Assembly (NCBI GenBank): GCA_020852955.1
Contig: JADYZW010000008.1
Location: forward strand, 1 to 64,000
DNA: 64,000 nt
Direction of reading: 5' to 3'
DNA from: Deltaproteobacteria bacterium
GTDB taxonomy: Bacteria > Desulfobacterota > Binatia > UTPRO1
Below are positions 33,073 to 41,844 of this stretch, piece after piece; within the stretch, counting starts at the first letter, position 1, and every line of letters begins with the position of its first letter. The notes beneath the pieces are model-generated. The model worked only from the letters and a program-made list of their open reading frames with translations, had not been told where the DNA came from and did not search any database. Both the position numbers and the translations under genes were made by a program.

Positions 33073-34302
33073 TCAAATGTCGACGTCGTTGATGCTGAAG
33101 ACCGCCATCAACATCGAGATCACCATGAATCCCACGACCAGCCCCATGATCAAGATCATCGCCGGCTCGAGGAGCCTGGTGAGCCGCTTCACGTCGTTGC
33201 GAACCTCGCGGTCGAAGAAATCGGCCGTCGTTACCAGCATCTCGTCGAGCTTTCCCGTATCCTCGCCGACCGCGATCATCTGCAACGCGAGCTGCGGGAA
33301 GACCCCGCTCCGTCCGAGCGGCCCGGCCATGCCGGCGCCTTCGCGCACGCCTACCTGCACCTCGTTCAACGCCTGCGCGACGACCTGATTGGTCGCGACG
33401 GCGCGCACGATGTCGAGCGCCTGGAGCATCGGCACGCCGCTCCGCAGCAGGACGCCGAGTGTCCGACCGAACCGGGCGACCTCGGTCAGCCGCAGCAGGT
33501 TGCCGATGACCGGCAGGCGCAGCTTGAAGGCGTCGAAGGCCATGCGCTTGGTGGTCGAGAGATAGCGGTAGAGGCCGAAGAGCGCCGCGCACACGGCCGG
33601 CACCCCGATCAGCGACCACGGACTCGTGGCGGCGTCGCTGATCGCGAGCATCATGCGGGTCGACAGCGGCAGCGCTTGTCCGAGGTCCGCGAACATCGTC
33701 GCGAACTTCGGCAGCACGAAGATCAGCAGGATCGCGACCGAAACGCCGCCGACGCCGACCAGGATCAGCGGGTACGTGAGGGCCGAGATCACCTCGTCGC
33801 GAAGCTCCTCGGCGCTCTGCAGATACTCGACGAGCCGCTGCAAGACCTGATCCAGCACGCCGCCGATCTCACCCGCCTTGACCATGTTGACGTAGAGCGG
33901 CGGGAACACCTTCGGATGCTGCCCGAGCGCCTCGGCGAGCGCCGTACCGCCCCGCACGGATTCGAGAACCTCGGACGTGACCCGCTTGAGCTCGGGCGTC
34001 TGCGCCAGCTGCGTGAGGGTCGTGAGGCTACGGTCGAGGGGCATGCCCGCCTGGAGCAGTGTCGCGAGCTCGCGGGTGAAGATGAGGAGTTCGGCGGTCT
34101 TGACCCCCTTCCGCCCGAAGCCCGAAAGCGTGATCGCCTTGCTCGCGGTCCGCGGGGCGGCGGTGGCGCCGACTCCGATCCGGATGGGGATCAGGCCCTT
34201 TTCGCGCAAGCGCTGGACGACCGAGCGCTCCTCGCCGGCCTCCATCGAGCCCTCGACGATCTTCCCCTGAAAGTCGGTTGCCCGGTACTGAAATTGCGCC
34301 AT
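33073..34302 (-). CDS. gspF: T2SS inner-membrane platform protein GspF
   Basis: 409 residues. Two homologous cytoplasmic helical domains (about 65-190 and 265-390) with the family signatures LLQAGMPLDRSLTTLTQ and LLRSGVPMLQALDIVRA, and three membrane segments (near 170-190, 218-238 and 380-405). The N-terminus MAQFQYRATDFQGKIVEG is typical. It is the central rotor/platform that couples GspE to pseudopilus growth. It follows the family 4 glycosyltransferase gene by 27 bp, so it is in the same transcription unit as the three inserted glycan genes. Confidence 0.95.
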   Translation of the reverse strand: MAQFQYRATDFQGKIVEGSMEAGEERSVVQRLREKGLIPIRIGVGATAAPRTASKAITLSGFGRKGVKTAELLIFTRELATLLQAGMPLDRSLTTLTQLAQTPELKRVTSEVLESVRGGTALAEALGQHPKVFPPLYVNMVKAGEIGGVLDQVLQRLVEYLQSAEELRDEVISALTYPLILVGVGGVSVAILLIFVLPKFATMFADLGQALPLSTRMMLAISDAATSPWSLIGVPAVCAALFGLYRYLSTTKRMAFDAFKLRLPVIGNLLRLTEVARFGRTLGVLLRSGVPMLQALDIVRAVATNQVVAQALNEVQVGVREGAGMAGPLGRSGVFPQLALQMIAVGEDTGKLDEMLVTTADFFDREVRNDVKRLTRLLEPAMILIMGLVVGFMVISMLMAVFSINDVDI

Positions 34303-34329
34303 GCGACCTCGCGGAAATCGACCCGGCTC

Positions 34330-35499
34330 TTAACACGGGCCTGCCGGCCCGCATATAGCGGTGGCCGCGAGCTCGGCGAGGGTGCGCGCGGCCGCCCGCC
34401 AGTCGAGCCCCGCCGCCGCGTCGCGCGCGGCGCGCCCCATCGCGTCGCGGGCGGCGAGGGCGCGGGCGATCGCGTCCGCGAGGGCGGCGGAATCGCGCGG
34501 CGCAACGAGAAGCCCGGTGACGCCGTCGTGCACGAGGTCGGGAAGGCCGCCCACCCGGGTCGCGACCACCGCCCGGCCGCTCGCCATGGCGAGGGGGACG
34601 ACGGCGCTCTGGCTCGCTTCCCAGTACGGCAGCACGACGAGGTCGCTCGCGTGGAAGCAGCACCCCACCTCGGCGGGCGCGACGAAGCGGTCCATGATCA
34701 CGACGCGATCCCCCACTCCGAGCCGGGCCGCCGACGCCCGATAGTGCCCGGCGTCGTGGTGATAGATCTCGCCCGCGACCACCAGCTGCACGTCGACATC
34801 GAGCCGCCCGAGCGCCTCGATCAACGTCGGCAGCCCCTTGTACTCGCGCACGTATCCGAAGAAGAGGAGCCGGCGCGGCGCGGCCGGGATGCCGAGCGCG
34901 GCGGCGCAGCCGTCGCGCTCGCCGCCGTGCGGACAGGGCGGCGGGGGCGGCGGCGCGGGCGGCAGCACCACCGCCACCGGTCTTCCGGGGTGGGTCCGGC
35001 GCAGCCGCGCGGCGTCGCGCCCGCTCTGCGCGACGAACGCGGCCGCGCGTCCGAGCGCGCGCGCGGCGAGCCAGCCGCCGCCCGGCATCGGCTCGTGCGG
35101 GTCGAGGTTGTGGCAGACGAAGATCGTCGGGACGCCGCGGCGATGGAGCAGCGCCGCGATCGCCCCGAACGCGGGCGCAAAGAACGGATGCCACCACTCG
35201 ACGACTGCGACCTCGGCCTCCGCGGCCCGGCGCGCGACGACGAGCCAGCTCGCCGGCCCGACCGAGTCGAGGATCGCCTCGGGCGGCGGCAACGCCGCCG
35301 GTCCGCCGGGTCCGCCGCCGTCCGCGGGGGGATCGACGTACTGCGTCCGGCCCGGGAAGAGGAGGCGGGGATACATGCGACGGAACGAGAGGCGCCGGAC
35401 GCGATGCCCCGCCGTGGCGAGCGCCTCCGCCAGCCGATCATGATACTCCGCAATGCCGCCCCGAAACGGCGCGCTCGGACCGATCAGGGCGAAGCGCAT
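34330..35499 (-). CDS. Glycosyltransferase family 4
   Basis: 389 residues with a GT-B fold. N-terminal domain: MRFALIGPSAPFRGGIAEYH, with the Gly-rich loop that binds the acceptor, and VPTIFVCHNLDPHEP. C-terminal domain: LLFFGYVREYKGLPTLIEAL and the donor site with PYWEASQSAVVPLAMASGR. Between the two domains is an unusual Pro run followed by CPHGGERDGC, a small insert of unknown role. It lies between gspE and gspF with 8 and 27 bp gaps, and probably builds a glycan together with the GT2 and phosphodiesterase genes just upstream. Donor unknown. Confidence 0.88.
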   Translation of the reverse strand: MRFALIGPSAPFRGGIAEYHDRLAEALATAGHRVRRLSFRRMYPRLLFPGRTQYVDPPADGGGPGGPAALPPPEAILDSVGPASWLVVARRAAEAEVAVVEWWHPFFAPAFGAIAALLHRRGVPTIFVCHNLDPHEPMPGGGWLAARALGRAAAFVAQSGRDAARLRRTHPGRPVAVVLPPAPPPPPPCPHGGERDGCAAALGIPAAPRRLLFFGYVREYKGLPTLIEALGRLDVDVQLVVAGEIYHHDAGHYRASAARLGVGDRVVIMDRFVAPAEVGCCFHASDLVVLPYWEASQSAVVPLAMASGRAVVATRVGGLPDLVHDGVTGLLVAPRDSAALADAIARALAARDAMGRAARDAAAGLDWRAAARTLAELAATAICGPAGPC

Positions 35500-35507
35500 G
35501 CGCGGGC

Positions 35508-36878
35508 TCACGCGGCCGATCTCGCGCGCCCGTCCATCGGGGAGAGCGGCGGACAGCCGAGCCACGCCAGCACCGTCGGCGCCACGTCGGTAACGGCGAG
35601 CCCCTCCGTCGGAACGTCGGGGCGGTTCACGCAGAAGAGCGCGTCGTCGTAGGTGTGCATGCCGGTGAGCGCGCTCCGGTCGAAAAGCGCGCCGCGCCCG
35701 ACCGAGCCCTTGAAGTCGAAGCCCGCCCGCGGCTCGATGACCGCGTCGGGCGCGTCGTCCAGGTACGGCCCCGCGTAGAGCTCCTCGCGCCGATGCACCG
35801 CCGCGACCGCGACCCGTCCGCCGCCCGCGGCGTCTTCGGGGTACGCGAGGCCGCAGAGCCCCGCGGCGACGCGCGCAAGCAACTCGTCCGCCTCGGCGCC
35901 GGGCGCGACGACGCCCTCGGCGAAGCGCCCGCGCCGATGCAGGTAGATGCGGCCGGGGTCGAGCACGAATACGCGCGAACCGCGATCCATGTCCGCGAGC
36001 GACCGCGGCGCGGCGCGCGCGAAGCGCAACAGCCCCTCGCGCTGGAGCCAGACGTTGGGATGGCATTCGCTCTCGATCGCCGCGTGGCCGTGGTCGGCGA
36101 CGACGAGGAGCGGCGCGGCGTCGCCGACCGCGTCCGCGATCTCGCCGATCGCCGCATCCACCTCGGCGTAAAAATCGAGGAAGCGCTGGTGCCAGCGATG
36201 CCGGCGATCCTCCCACGCGTGCCAGAAGAAATGGTGGAGGCGGTCCGTCTCGGTGACGACGCCGAGGAAGCAGTCCCACTCGCTTGCGAGGAAGTGACGG
36301 AACACCCGGCGTCGCGCCGCGAGCGTCGCGAAGAGGTCGTCGAAGAAGGCCTCCGGCCGCTGATCGGCGTTCACGTAGTCCACGTCGACGCGATAGCCCT
36401 GCGCCCGCAGGACGGCGAGCGCCGCGGGCGGCCGCACCGCGCGCTCGAGGCTCACGGCAACGAACCCGGATACCAGGGTCCCGACGATGTCCTTCGCGGG
36501 ATACGTCCCGGGCACGTTCAGCACGACCGAGGCCCGGCCGCGGGCGCCGAGCGCGTCCCAGAACGCCGGAGCTCGGACGTGCCCGAAGTTCGGGAACGTG
36601 GTCGCGTAGCGGTCGCGCGCCAGGTCGGTGAAGCCGTAGATCCCGTGGCGGCCGGGGTTCACGCCGGTCACGAGGCTCGTCCACGACACGTTGGAGATCG
36701 TGGGCAACGTCGAGGTCATCGGGGCCATCGTCCCGGTGCGGCCGATGGCCCCGAGGCGCGGCATCACGCCGCCGTCGACGAGCGCCCGCGCGAGCGCCAG
36801 TCCGACGCCGTCGAGCCCGACGAGCGCCACGCGCCGCTTCGCGGCGCTTCCCCGACGCCACCGATCGCGCAACCCCAT
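35508..36878 (-). CDS. Alkaline-phosphatase-superfamily phosphodiesterase/pyrophosphatase
   Basis: 456 residues, no signal peptide. Metal-site landmarks of type I phosphodiesterases: ALVGLDGVGL (Asp23), PTISNVSWTSLVTG with Ser62 in the nucleophile position by comparison with NPP enzymes, ETDRLHHFFW, VVADHGHAAI, and GMHTYDDALF near the end. The enzyme would hydrolyse a phosphodiester or pyrophosphate such as a nucleotide-sugar or a lipid-linked phosphosugar. Lack of a signal puts it in the cytoplasm, though these families are sometimes extracellular. It sits between two glycosyltransferases inside the T2SS operon. Substrate unknown. Confidence 0.82.
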   Translation of the reverse strand: MGLRDRWRRGSAAKRRVALVGLDGVGLALARALVDGGVMPRLGAIGRTGTMAPMTSTLPTISNVSWTSLVTGVNPGRHGIYGFTDLARDRYATTFPNFGHVRAPAFWDALGARGRASVVLNVPGTYPAKDIVGTLVSGFVAVSLERAVRPPAALAVLRAQGYRVDVDYVNADQRPEAFFDDLFATLAARRRVFRHFLASEWDCFLGVVTETDRLHHFFWHAWEDRRHRWHQRFLDFYAEVDAAIGEIADAVGDAAPLLVVADHGHAAIESECHPNVWLQREGLLRFARAAPRSLADMDRGSRVFVLDPGRIYLHRRGRFAEGVVAPGAEADELLARVAAGLCGLAYPEDAAGGGRVAVAAVHRREELYAGPYLDDAPDAVIEPRAGFDFKGSVGRGALFDRSALTGMHTYDDALFCVNRPDVPTEGLAVTDVAPTVLAWLGCPPLSPMDGRARSAA

Positions 36879-36896
36879 CGGCCGGCGCGCGCCGCC

Positions 36897-37871
36897 TCAG
36901 CCGATCTTGCGCGCGCGGTGGTAGTCGTCGTCGACGCGCCGGCTCGCGTCGACCAGCATCTCCCCGACGAGCCCGGTCGTGAAGAGTTGCACGCCGACGA
37001 CCACGAGCAGCACCGCGAAGATGAGGAGCGGATGGCGGCTCTGGATGTTGCCGTACACGAGCCGGAGCGCCGCGATGTACGCGCACAGGACGCCGCCGGT
37101 CATGACGAGCGCCGCGCCGGGCAGCGAGAAGAAGTGCGCCGGACGGCGATTGTAGCGGGTCAGGCAGATCACCGTGATCATGTCCATCATCCCGCGGAGC
37201 GCGCGCGACCACCCGTAGCGGGACCGTCCGAAGGCCCGGGGGCGATGCGACACCGGCTGCTCGGTCACGCGGAACCCCTGCCCCGCTGCGAGCATCGGGA
37301 TGAAGCGATGCAACTCGCCGTAGAGCGGCACCTCCGCCGTGACCTCACGCCGGAAGGCCTTGAGCCCGCAGTTCATGTCGTGCAGCTCGACGCCCGACAC
37401 GAAGCGCGAGACGCCGTTGAAGATGCGGGACGCGACGACGCGCGACAGCGAGTCTTGGCGATCGACCTTCCATCCGCACACGAGATCGGCGCCGGCATCC
37501 AGAGCCGCCAACATGCGCGGCACCTCGGCCGGGTCGTCCTGCAGATCGCCGTCCAGGGTGACGAGGCGCGCGCCGCGCGCCGCCCGGAAGCCGACGGCGA
37601 GCGCCGCCGCCTTGCCGAGGTTGGCGCGCAGCCGCAGGCCACGACAGCGCGCGTCGCGGGCCTGCAGCCCGGCGATCTCGTCGAAGGAGCCGTCGTTCGA
37701 GCCGTCGTCGACGAAGATCAGCTCCCACGTGACGCCGAGCGGTTCGAGCGCCGCGCGGCACTCGTCGAAGAGCGCGACGATCGTCGGACGCTCGTTGTAG
37801 ACGGGCACGACCACCGACACGTCCACCGACGAGTCGGTCACGGCCTCGCGCGCGCGCGCCGGCTCGCTCAT
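36897..37871 (-). CDS. Polyisoprenyl-phosphate glycosyltransferase (DPM1/GtrB-like)
   Basis: 324 residues. GT2 domain with VSVVVPVYNERPTIVALFDE, FVDDGSNDGSFDEI, LVTLDGDLQDDPAEVP (the DxD), and the acceptor motif VTEQPVSHRPRAFGRSRYG, followed by two C-terminal membrane helices (about 236-258 and 272-294). Such enzymes charge dolichyl- or undecaprenyl-phosphate with one sugar, giving the donor that GT-C enzymes use outside the membrane. The operon encodes one candidate user (the TMTC-like protein) and the neighbouring operon two more. Start overlaps the gspE stop as ATGA. Confidence 0.9.
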   Translation of the reverse strand: MSEPARAREAVTDSSVDVSVVVPVYNERPTIVALFDECRAALEPLGVTWELIFVDDGSNDGSFDEIAGLQARDARCRGLRLRANLGKAAALAVGFRAARGARLVTLDGDLQDDPAEVPRMLAALDAGADLVCGWKVDRQDSLSRVVASRIFNGVSRFVSGVELHDMNCGLKAFRREVTAEVPLYGELHRFIPMLAAGQGFRVTEQPVSHRPRAFGRSRYGWSRALRGMMDMITVICLTRYNRRPAHFFSLPGAALVMTGGVLCAYIAALRLVYGNIQSRHPLLIFAVLLVVVGVQLFTTGLVGEMLVDASRRVDDDYHRARKIG

Positions 37872-39586
37872 TCGTCCTGCGTCACCCGCAGCACCTCGGC
37901 CACGGTGGTGACGCCTTCCCGTACCTTGAGCCAGCCGTCGTCGCGGAGCGTTCGCATGCCCTTCGCCACCGCCGCCGCCTTGATGACGTCCGCGGACGCG
38001 TGCTTCAGGATGAGCTCGCGGATCGACTCGTTCATGAGGAGCATCTCGTAGATACCGCTGCGCCCGCGGTAGCCGGTGCCGGAGCAGTCCTCGCACCCGG
38101 CGGCGCGATAGATCTGCGAGCCGTTCGCGGCGACGTTGCTGAACCGCTCGGCCGCGGCGGTGGTCATGTCGCCGGCGGCGAAGAGCGCCTCGCCCGGCGG
38201 AACCGGCGCGCGGCACTTCGGGCACACCTTGCGGACCAGCCGCTGCGCCAGCACCCCGAGCAGCGACGAGGCCAGGAGGTAGTCCTCGACGCCCATTTCG
38301 AGGAGTCGGCTCACCGCCCCGGCGGCGTCGTTGGTGTGCAGGGTCGAGAAGACCAGGTGGCCGGTGAGCGCGGCTTGCACCGCGATCTCGGCGGTCTCGG
38401 GATCGCGGATCTCGCCGACCATGATGACATCGGGATCCTGGCGCACGATCGAGCGCAGACCGTTCGCGAAGGTGAGGCCGATCTGCGGCTTCACGTGGAT
38501 CTGATTGACGCCGCTCACTTGGTACTCGACCGGATCCTCGATCGTGATGATCTTCTTGTCGGGCGAGTTGATTTTCTCGAGCGCGCCGTAGAGCGTGGTC
38601 GTCTTGCCGCTGCCGGTCGGACCGGTCACCAGGATCATACCGTACGGCCGCAGGATGAGGTGCTCCAGCTGCTCCAGGGTGTCGGCCGGAAAGCCGAGCT
38701 GCTCGAGGTCGAGTACGATGCTCGACCGGTCGAGGATACGCATGACGACGCTCTCGCCGTAGAGGGTCGGCCGCGTCGAGACCCGGAGGTCGATCGCCTG
38801 CCCCCTGGTGCGGAGCTTGATGCGGCCGTCCTGCGGTAGGCGGCGCTCGGCGATGTTGAGCTTCGCCATGATCTTCACCCGCGAGACGATGGCGGCCTGC
38901 TGGCGGCGCGGCGGCGAGTCGATGTCGTGCAGCACGCCGTCGATGCGGTAGCGGATCTTGAGCTCGTTCTCGAACGGCTCGATGTGGATGTCGGAGGCGC
39001 GCTGCTCGACGGCGCGATTGATGAGCAGATTGACGAGCCGGATGACGGGCGCCTCGCTCGCGAGGTCGCGGAGGTGGTTCACGTCCTCCTCGTCGTCGCC
39101 GATGTACGCGAGCGTGCCGTCCCCCTCGTCGGCGGCCGGCTGACCGGCGCTGTCGTAGCCTTCGAGCGCCGCGAGGATCTCCTTCTCGCGACCGAGACGC
39201 GGCTTCACCGCGAGACCCGTCGCGACCTCGAGCCCCTGCAGACTGTAGAGATCGGCCGGATCGGCCATCGCGACCGACAGCGTGCCGTCCTGGATCTCGA
39301 GCGGCAGGATCTTGGCGTGCTTCAGGAACTGGGGATTGATCCCCTGGAGGGCGACCGGGGTCTGCGGGAACTCCTTGCGGCCGATGACGGGCACCCCGAG
39401 GTGCTCGGAGAGCAGGCCGATCAGGTCGTCCTCGGAGATGAACCCGAGGTCGAGGAGCAGGCGCTCGATGCGTTCGCCGCGCTCCTGCTGCAACAGCCGG
39501 ACCTTGCGGAGGTCGTCGGGACTGATCCTGCCGCGCCCGAGGAGCAGGTCTTCGAGGGGTTTCCGCTCGACGGCCTGCGCTTCCAT
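37868..39586 (-). CDS. gspE: T2SS assembly ATPase GspE
   Basis: 572 residues. N1E domain (1-150, ISPDDLRKVRLLQQERGERI), then the ATPase: RASDIHIEPFENELKIRYR (196-214), Walker A GPTGSGKT (322-329), Asp box ITIEDPVEYQ (348-357), Walker B DPDVIMVGEIRD (385-396), HLVFSTLHTND (410-420), and the zinc-binding CxxC pairs Cys455/Cys458 and Cys498/Cys501. It powers pseudopilus assembly. It is first in a compact 20 kb operon. The ATG at 39586 is preferred; an upstream start at 39637 would add 17 residues without a better ribosome site. No prepilin peptidase gene (gspO) is in the window. Confidence 0.95.
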   Translation of the reverse strand: MEAQAVERKPLEDLLLGRGRISPDDLRKVRLLQQERGERIERLLLDLGFISEDDLIGLLSEHLGVPVIGRKEFPQTPVALQGINPQFLKHAKILPLEIQDGTLSVAMADPADLYSLQGLEVATGLAVKPRLGREKEILAALEGYDSAGQPAADEGDGTLAYIGDDEEDVNHLRDLASEAPVIRLVNLLINRAVEQRASDIHIEPFENELKIRYRIDGVLHDIDSPPRRQQAAIVSRVKIMAKLNIAERRLPQDGRIKLRTRGQAIDLRVSTRPTLYGESVVMRILDRSSIVLDLEQLGFPADTLEQLEHLILRPYGMILVTGPTGSGKTTTLYGALEKINSPDKKIITIEDPVEYQVSGVNQIHVKPQIGLTFANGLRSIVRQDPDVIMVGEIRDPETAEIAVQAALTGHLVFSTLHTNDAAGAVSRLLEMGVEDYLLASSLLGVLAQRLVRKVCPKCRAPVPPGEALFAAGDMTTAAAERFSNVAANGSQIYRAAGCEDCSGTGYRGRSGIYEMLLMNESIRELILKHASADVIKAAAVAKGMRTLRDDGWLKVREGVTTVAEVLRVTQDE

Positions 39587-39714
39587 CGATGGTTCCCTAA
39601 CATGCTGATCTAGCGCCCTCAAGGCGACTTTCCGCACGCCGGCGCGAGATGCCGCGTCACGTGGGCGGCCGGCCTCCCCGCTCCTGGCGTCGGGAGGATC
39701 CTCAGCTCACGCGT

Positions 39715-39744
39715 TTGACGGGTCGGACCGCGAAACCCTACATG
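39715..39744 (+). promoter_or_regulatory. Possible promoter for the DUF3943-like gene
   Basis: TTGACG (39715-39720) and TACATG (39739-39744) are 18 nt apart. The -10 fit is weak. Transcription would begin a few bases before the ATG at 39755, implying a leaderless or very short leader mRNA, which agrees with the absence of a ribosome site. In the opposite direction this gap must hold the gspE operon promoter, which I could not identify. Confidence 0.25.
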
Positions 39745-39754
39745 TGTCCGCGCG

Positions 39755-40540
39755 ATGAATCTTCCAGGCATTTCCTCCACCGCCTTCGCGGCCATGCTCG
39801 TCCTGGCCATGCCGGTCCACGCGGTCGATACGGGCGTCCTCCCCGGAAGCCACGACGCGGCCGTCGGCGGGCCCAGCGAGATCCTTTCGCCGCCCGACTC
39901 CGCGCTCGATCAATCGGGAGAGCCCGCCGAGCCGGATTGGCTCGCGATCCCGCCCGACCCCGCGCGCCACAACCTCTGGGTCCCGACCGCCGAGTGGGCG
40001 GTGTGCCTGGGCCTGACGATCCCGTTGTTTATGATCGACCCGGCCTTCGTGAACACGGGGACGGTTTCGGCCGAGCACTTCGTCGACGCATGGACTCGAC
40101 CCCCGGTGTGGGACACCGACGGCGTCGTGTCGAACTACGTGCTCCACCCCATCATGGGCGCGGAGGCGTACCTGACGGTGCGTAACCGGGGCTACGGCCC
40201 GTTCGGGAGTTTTCTGTTCTCAACCGGCGTCTCCGTCGGGTGGGAGTACCTGTTCGAGGCGTGGGTCGAGCGGCCGAGCAAGCAGGACCTGCTCACGGCG
40301 TCGCCCATCGGCAGCGTCCTGGGCGAGCTCCGCTTTCAGACGCGGCGTAGGATCGCGCGGTGGAGTCCGTCGGCGGGACGCGACGCGCTGCTGATTCTCA
40401 TCGACCCGGTCGAGGCGCTCCATCGCTACATCGGCAAGCAGTTCCTGCGTCGCTCGGACGACGCGACGGTCGAGACGATCGGTTCCTCGCTGAACCTCGG
40501 ACGCGATCAGGCGAGCGTGGCGCTCACGATGCAGTTCTGA
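39755..40540 (+). CDS. Exported DUF3943-like protein
   Basis: 261 residues. A signal peptide ends near residue 23 (AMLVLAMPVHA). The mature sequence contains SNYVLHPIMGAEAYLTVRN, then SVGWEYLFEAWVERPSKQD and ASPIGSVLGE. This is the conserved 'HPi.G..Y....n.G..........S..WEy..E......S..D...tp..G...GE' core of DUF3943, a family of exported proteins of unknown function. It may sit in or near the outer membrane. It is one of only three plus-strand genes in the window and faces the unknown exported protein at 40672 tail to tail. Similar length to known members. Confidence 0.75.
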   Translation: MNLPGISSTAFAAMLVLAMPVHAVDTGVLPGSHDAAVGGPSEILSPPDSALDQSGEPAEPDWLAIPPDPARHNLWVPTAEWAVCLGLTIPLFMIDPAFVNTGTVSAEHFVDAWTRPPVWDTDGVVSNYVLHPIMGAEAYLTVRNRGYGPFGSFLFSTGVSVGWEYLFEAWVERPSKQDLLTASPIGSVLGELRFQTRRRIARWSPSAGRDALLILIDPVEALHRYIGKQFLRRSDDATVETIGSSLNLGRDQASVALTMQF

Positions 40541-40671
40541 TCGCCGCGACGCGAGCTCCGACGACGGATAGGCCTGCCGCGTGACTGCCGGCGCATGTAC
40601 GTCGTTGGCCCAAGCCGAATCCGTTGCGGGATCGCGTCTCTGGGCCTTCTCCCCATCCTTCGGCCCCGCAG

Positions 40672-41736
40672 TCAGCTGAGCCCGAACGCCAAGAGCTTCT
40701 GGACCGCGATACCGAAGGTCGGTCCGCCATCCTCGGCCACGCCGAGAAAGAAGCCGAGATCCAGTGCCCGAAAGGGCAAGAGGTCCGGGTAGACGTTGAG
40801 CCGAACGATCGAGTCGTCGGTGCCATTGAAGATCATCGACGCGAGCAGCCGATCGTGGTCGTCCCAGTAGGCGCCGCCGGAGGCCCGCACCTTGGCCAAC
40901 GTGGAGTCCGCGAACGGATCGACCGTCGCCAGGCCGACGCCGAGGGACAGGGACGTGTCGGATGGCAGCAACACGCTGACGCCGGCGAAGTACTGGAGGC
41001 CGAAGTACAGGAAAGGTCGGACCTTCTCACCAAAGATTCGCGGCCGCATGAGGTAGTTGTTGCTGGCGTTCATGATCTTGTGGCGACGCACGTCGAAGAC
41101 CGGCTGCCCCGGCCAATTCCTGAATTGCAGGTCGTTGTGGACGACGTCCGTTACCGTGTCGCTGACGAACAGGAGATTGCCGATCAGGTTGAAGAAATAG
41201 AGATCGGCGATGCTGTCGGTGGCGTCGACCTCCGGATTGGAGACCTCGATCGCTTCGTTGCCGAGATAGCCGGCGTACGAGGTGACGAACGCCCAGAAAT
41301 AGGCGAACGGCACGTCGTGCTCGTCGAACCACTCGGCCAGGGCGCGGAAATCATAGCCGTTGCCGAGCAGGTGAAGCGTCAGGTTGGGCAGGACGTGAGG
41401 AGACAGGAACTCCTGGCGGAAGAAATGGTCCCAGCCGCCGTCGTCCTCGATCGAGTCGATGGGGTGGGCGAGGCGGTCGAGGACGCGCCCGTGGTTGTCC
41501 CAGTAGTCGTCCTGACTGAACGCGCCCGAGACCTGCGCCGTGTCGAAGGCGGTGTTGACGTAGTTGGTCAACGGCAGCAGCCGAAAGCGGCTCTCGCCCG
41601 GGCGCAGCACGATATGCCGCATGGCGGTTGCGCTCGCGCTCGGCTGCGAGGAGGAGTCCTCGGCACGCGCGAGGATGGGCGAGCAGACGACGACGCCGAC
41701 CGCGACGAGAATCGGGATGAGGGACCAGCGGGTCAA
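40672..41736 (-). CDS. Exported protein of unknown function, possibly outer-membrane
   Basis: 354 residues if translated from TTG 41736. That start gives a clean signal peptide (MTRWSLIPILVAVGVVV...ILARA, cut near 25) and has GGGGA 8 nt upstream. An earlier TTG at 41841, 3 bp after the previous stop, would give an odd 35-residue basic extension. The mature protein has aromatic-rich amphipathic stretches such as DVPFAYFWAFVTSYAGYLG, NNYLMRPRIFGEKVRPF, LYFGLQYFAGVSVLL and the C-terminal Phe-rich strand FGIAVQKLLAFGLS, suggesting beta-strands in the outer membrane. The family is not recognised. It is probably transcribed behind the Rmd-like gene. Confidence 0.65.
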   Translation of the reverse strand: MTRWSLIPILVAVGVVVCSPILARAEDSSSQPSASATAMRHIVLRPGESRFRLLPLTNYVNTAFDTAQVSGAFSQDDYWDNHGRVLDRLAHPIDSIEDDGGWDHFFRQEFLSPHVLPNLTLHLLGNGYDFRALAEWFDEHDVPFAYFWAFVTSYAGYLGNEAIEVSNPEVDATDSIADLYFFNLIGNLLFVSDTVTDVVHNDLQFRNWPGQPVFDVRRHKIMNASNNYLMRPRIFGEKVRPFLYFGLQYFAGVSVLLPSDTSLSLGVGLATVDPFADSTLAKVRASGGAYWDDHDRLLASMIFNGTDDSIVRLNVYPDLLPFRALDLGFFLGVAEDGGPTFGIAVQKLLAFGLS

Positions 41737-41844
41737 CCGACATTTCCCCGATGACCGGGCCGAGCCGACGAGCGCGCGAGCGCGATGGCGGAGATCTGCG
41801 TCTCGGTCGACAGCGCGGCGCACGATTCCTCGCGCTTCCAACGG

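Noticed and set aside
24657..39586. Type IV pilus rather than type II secretion system
   Set aside because: GspK, GspJ, GspI, GspH, a GspL-type fused PilM/PilN protein and GspC/GspM are all present, and there is no PilT or PilQ-type AMIN domain.
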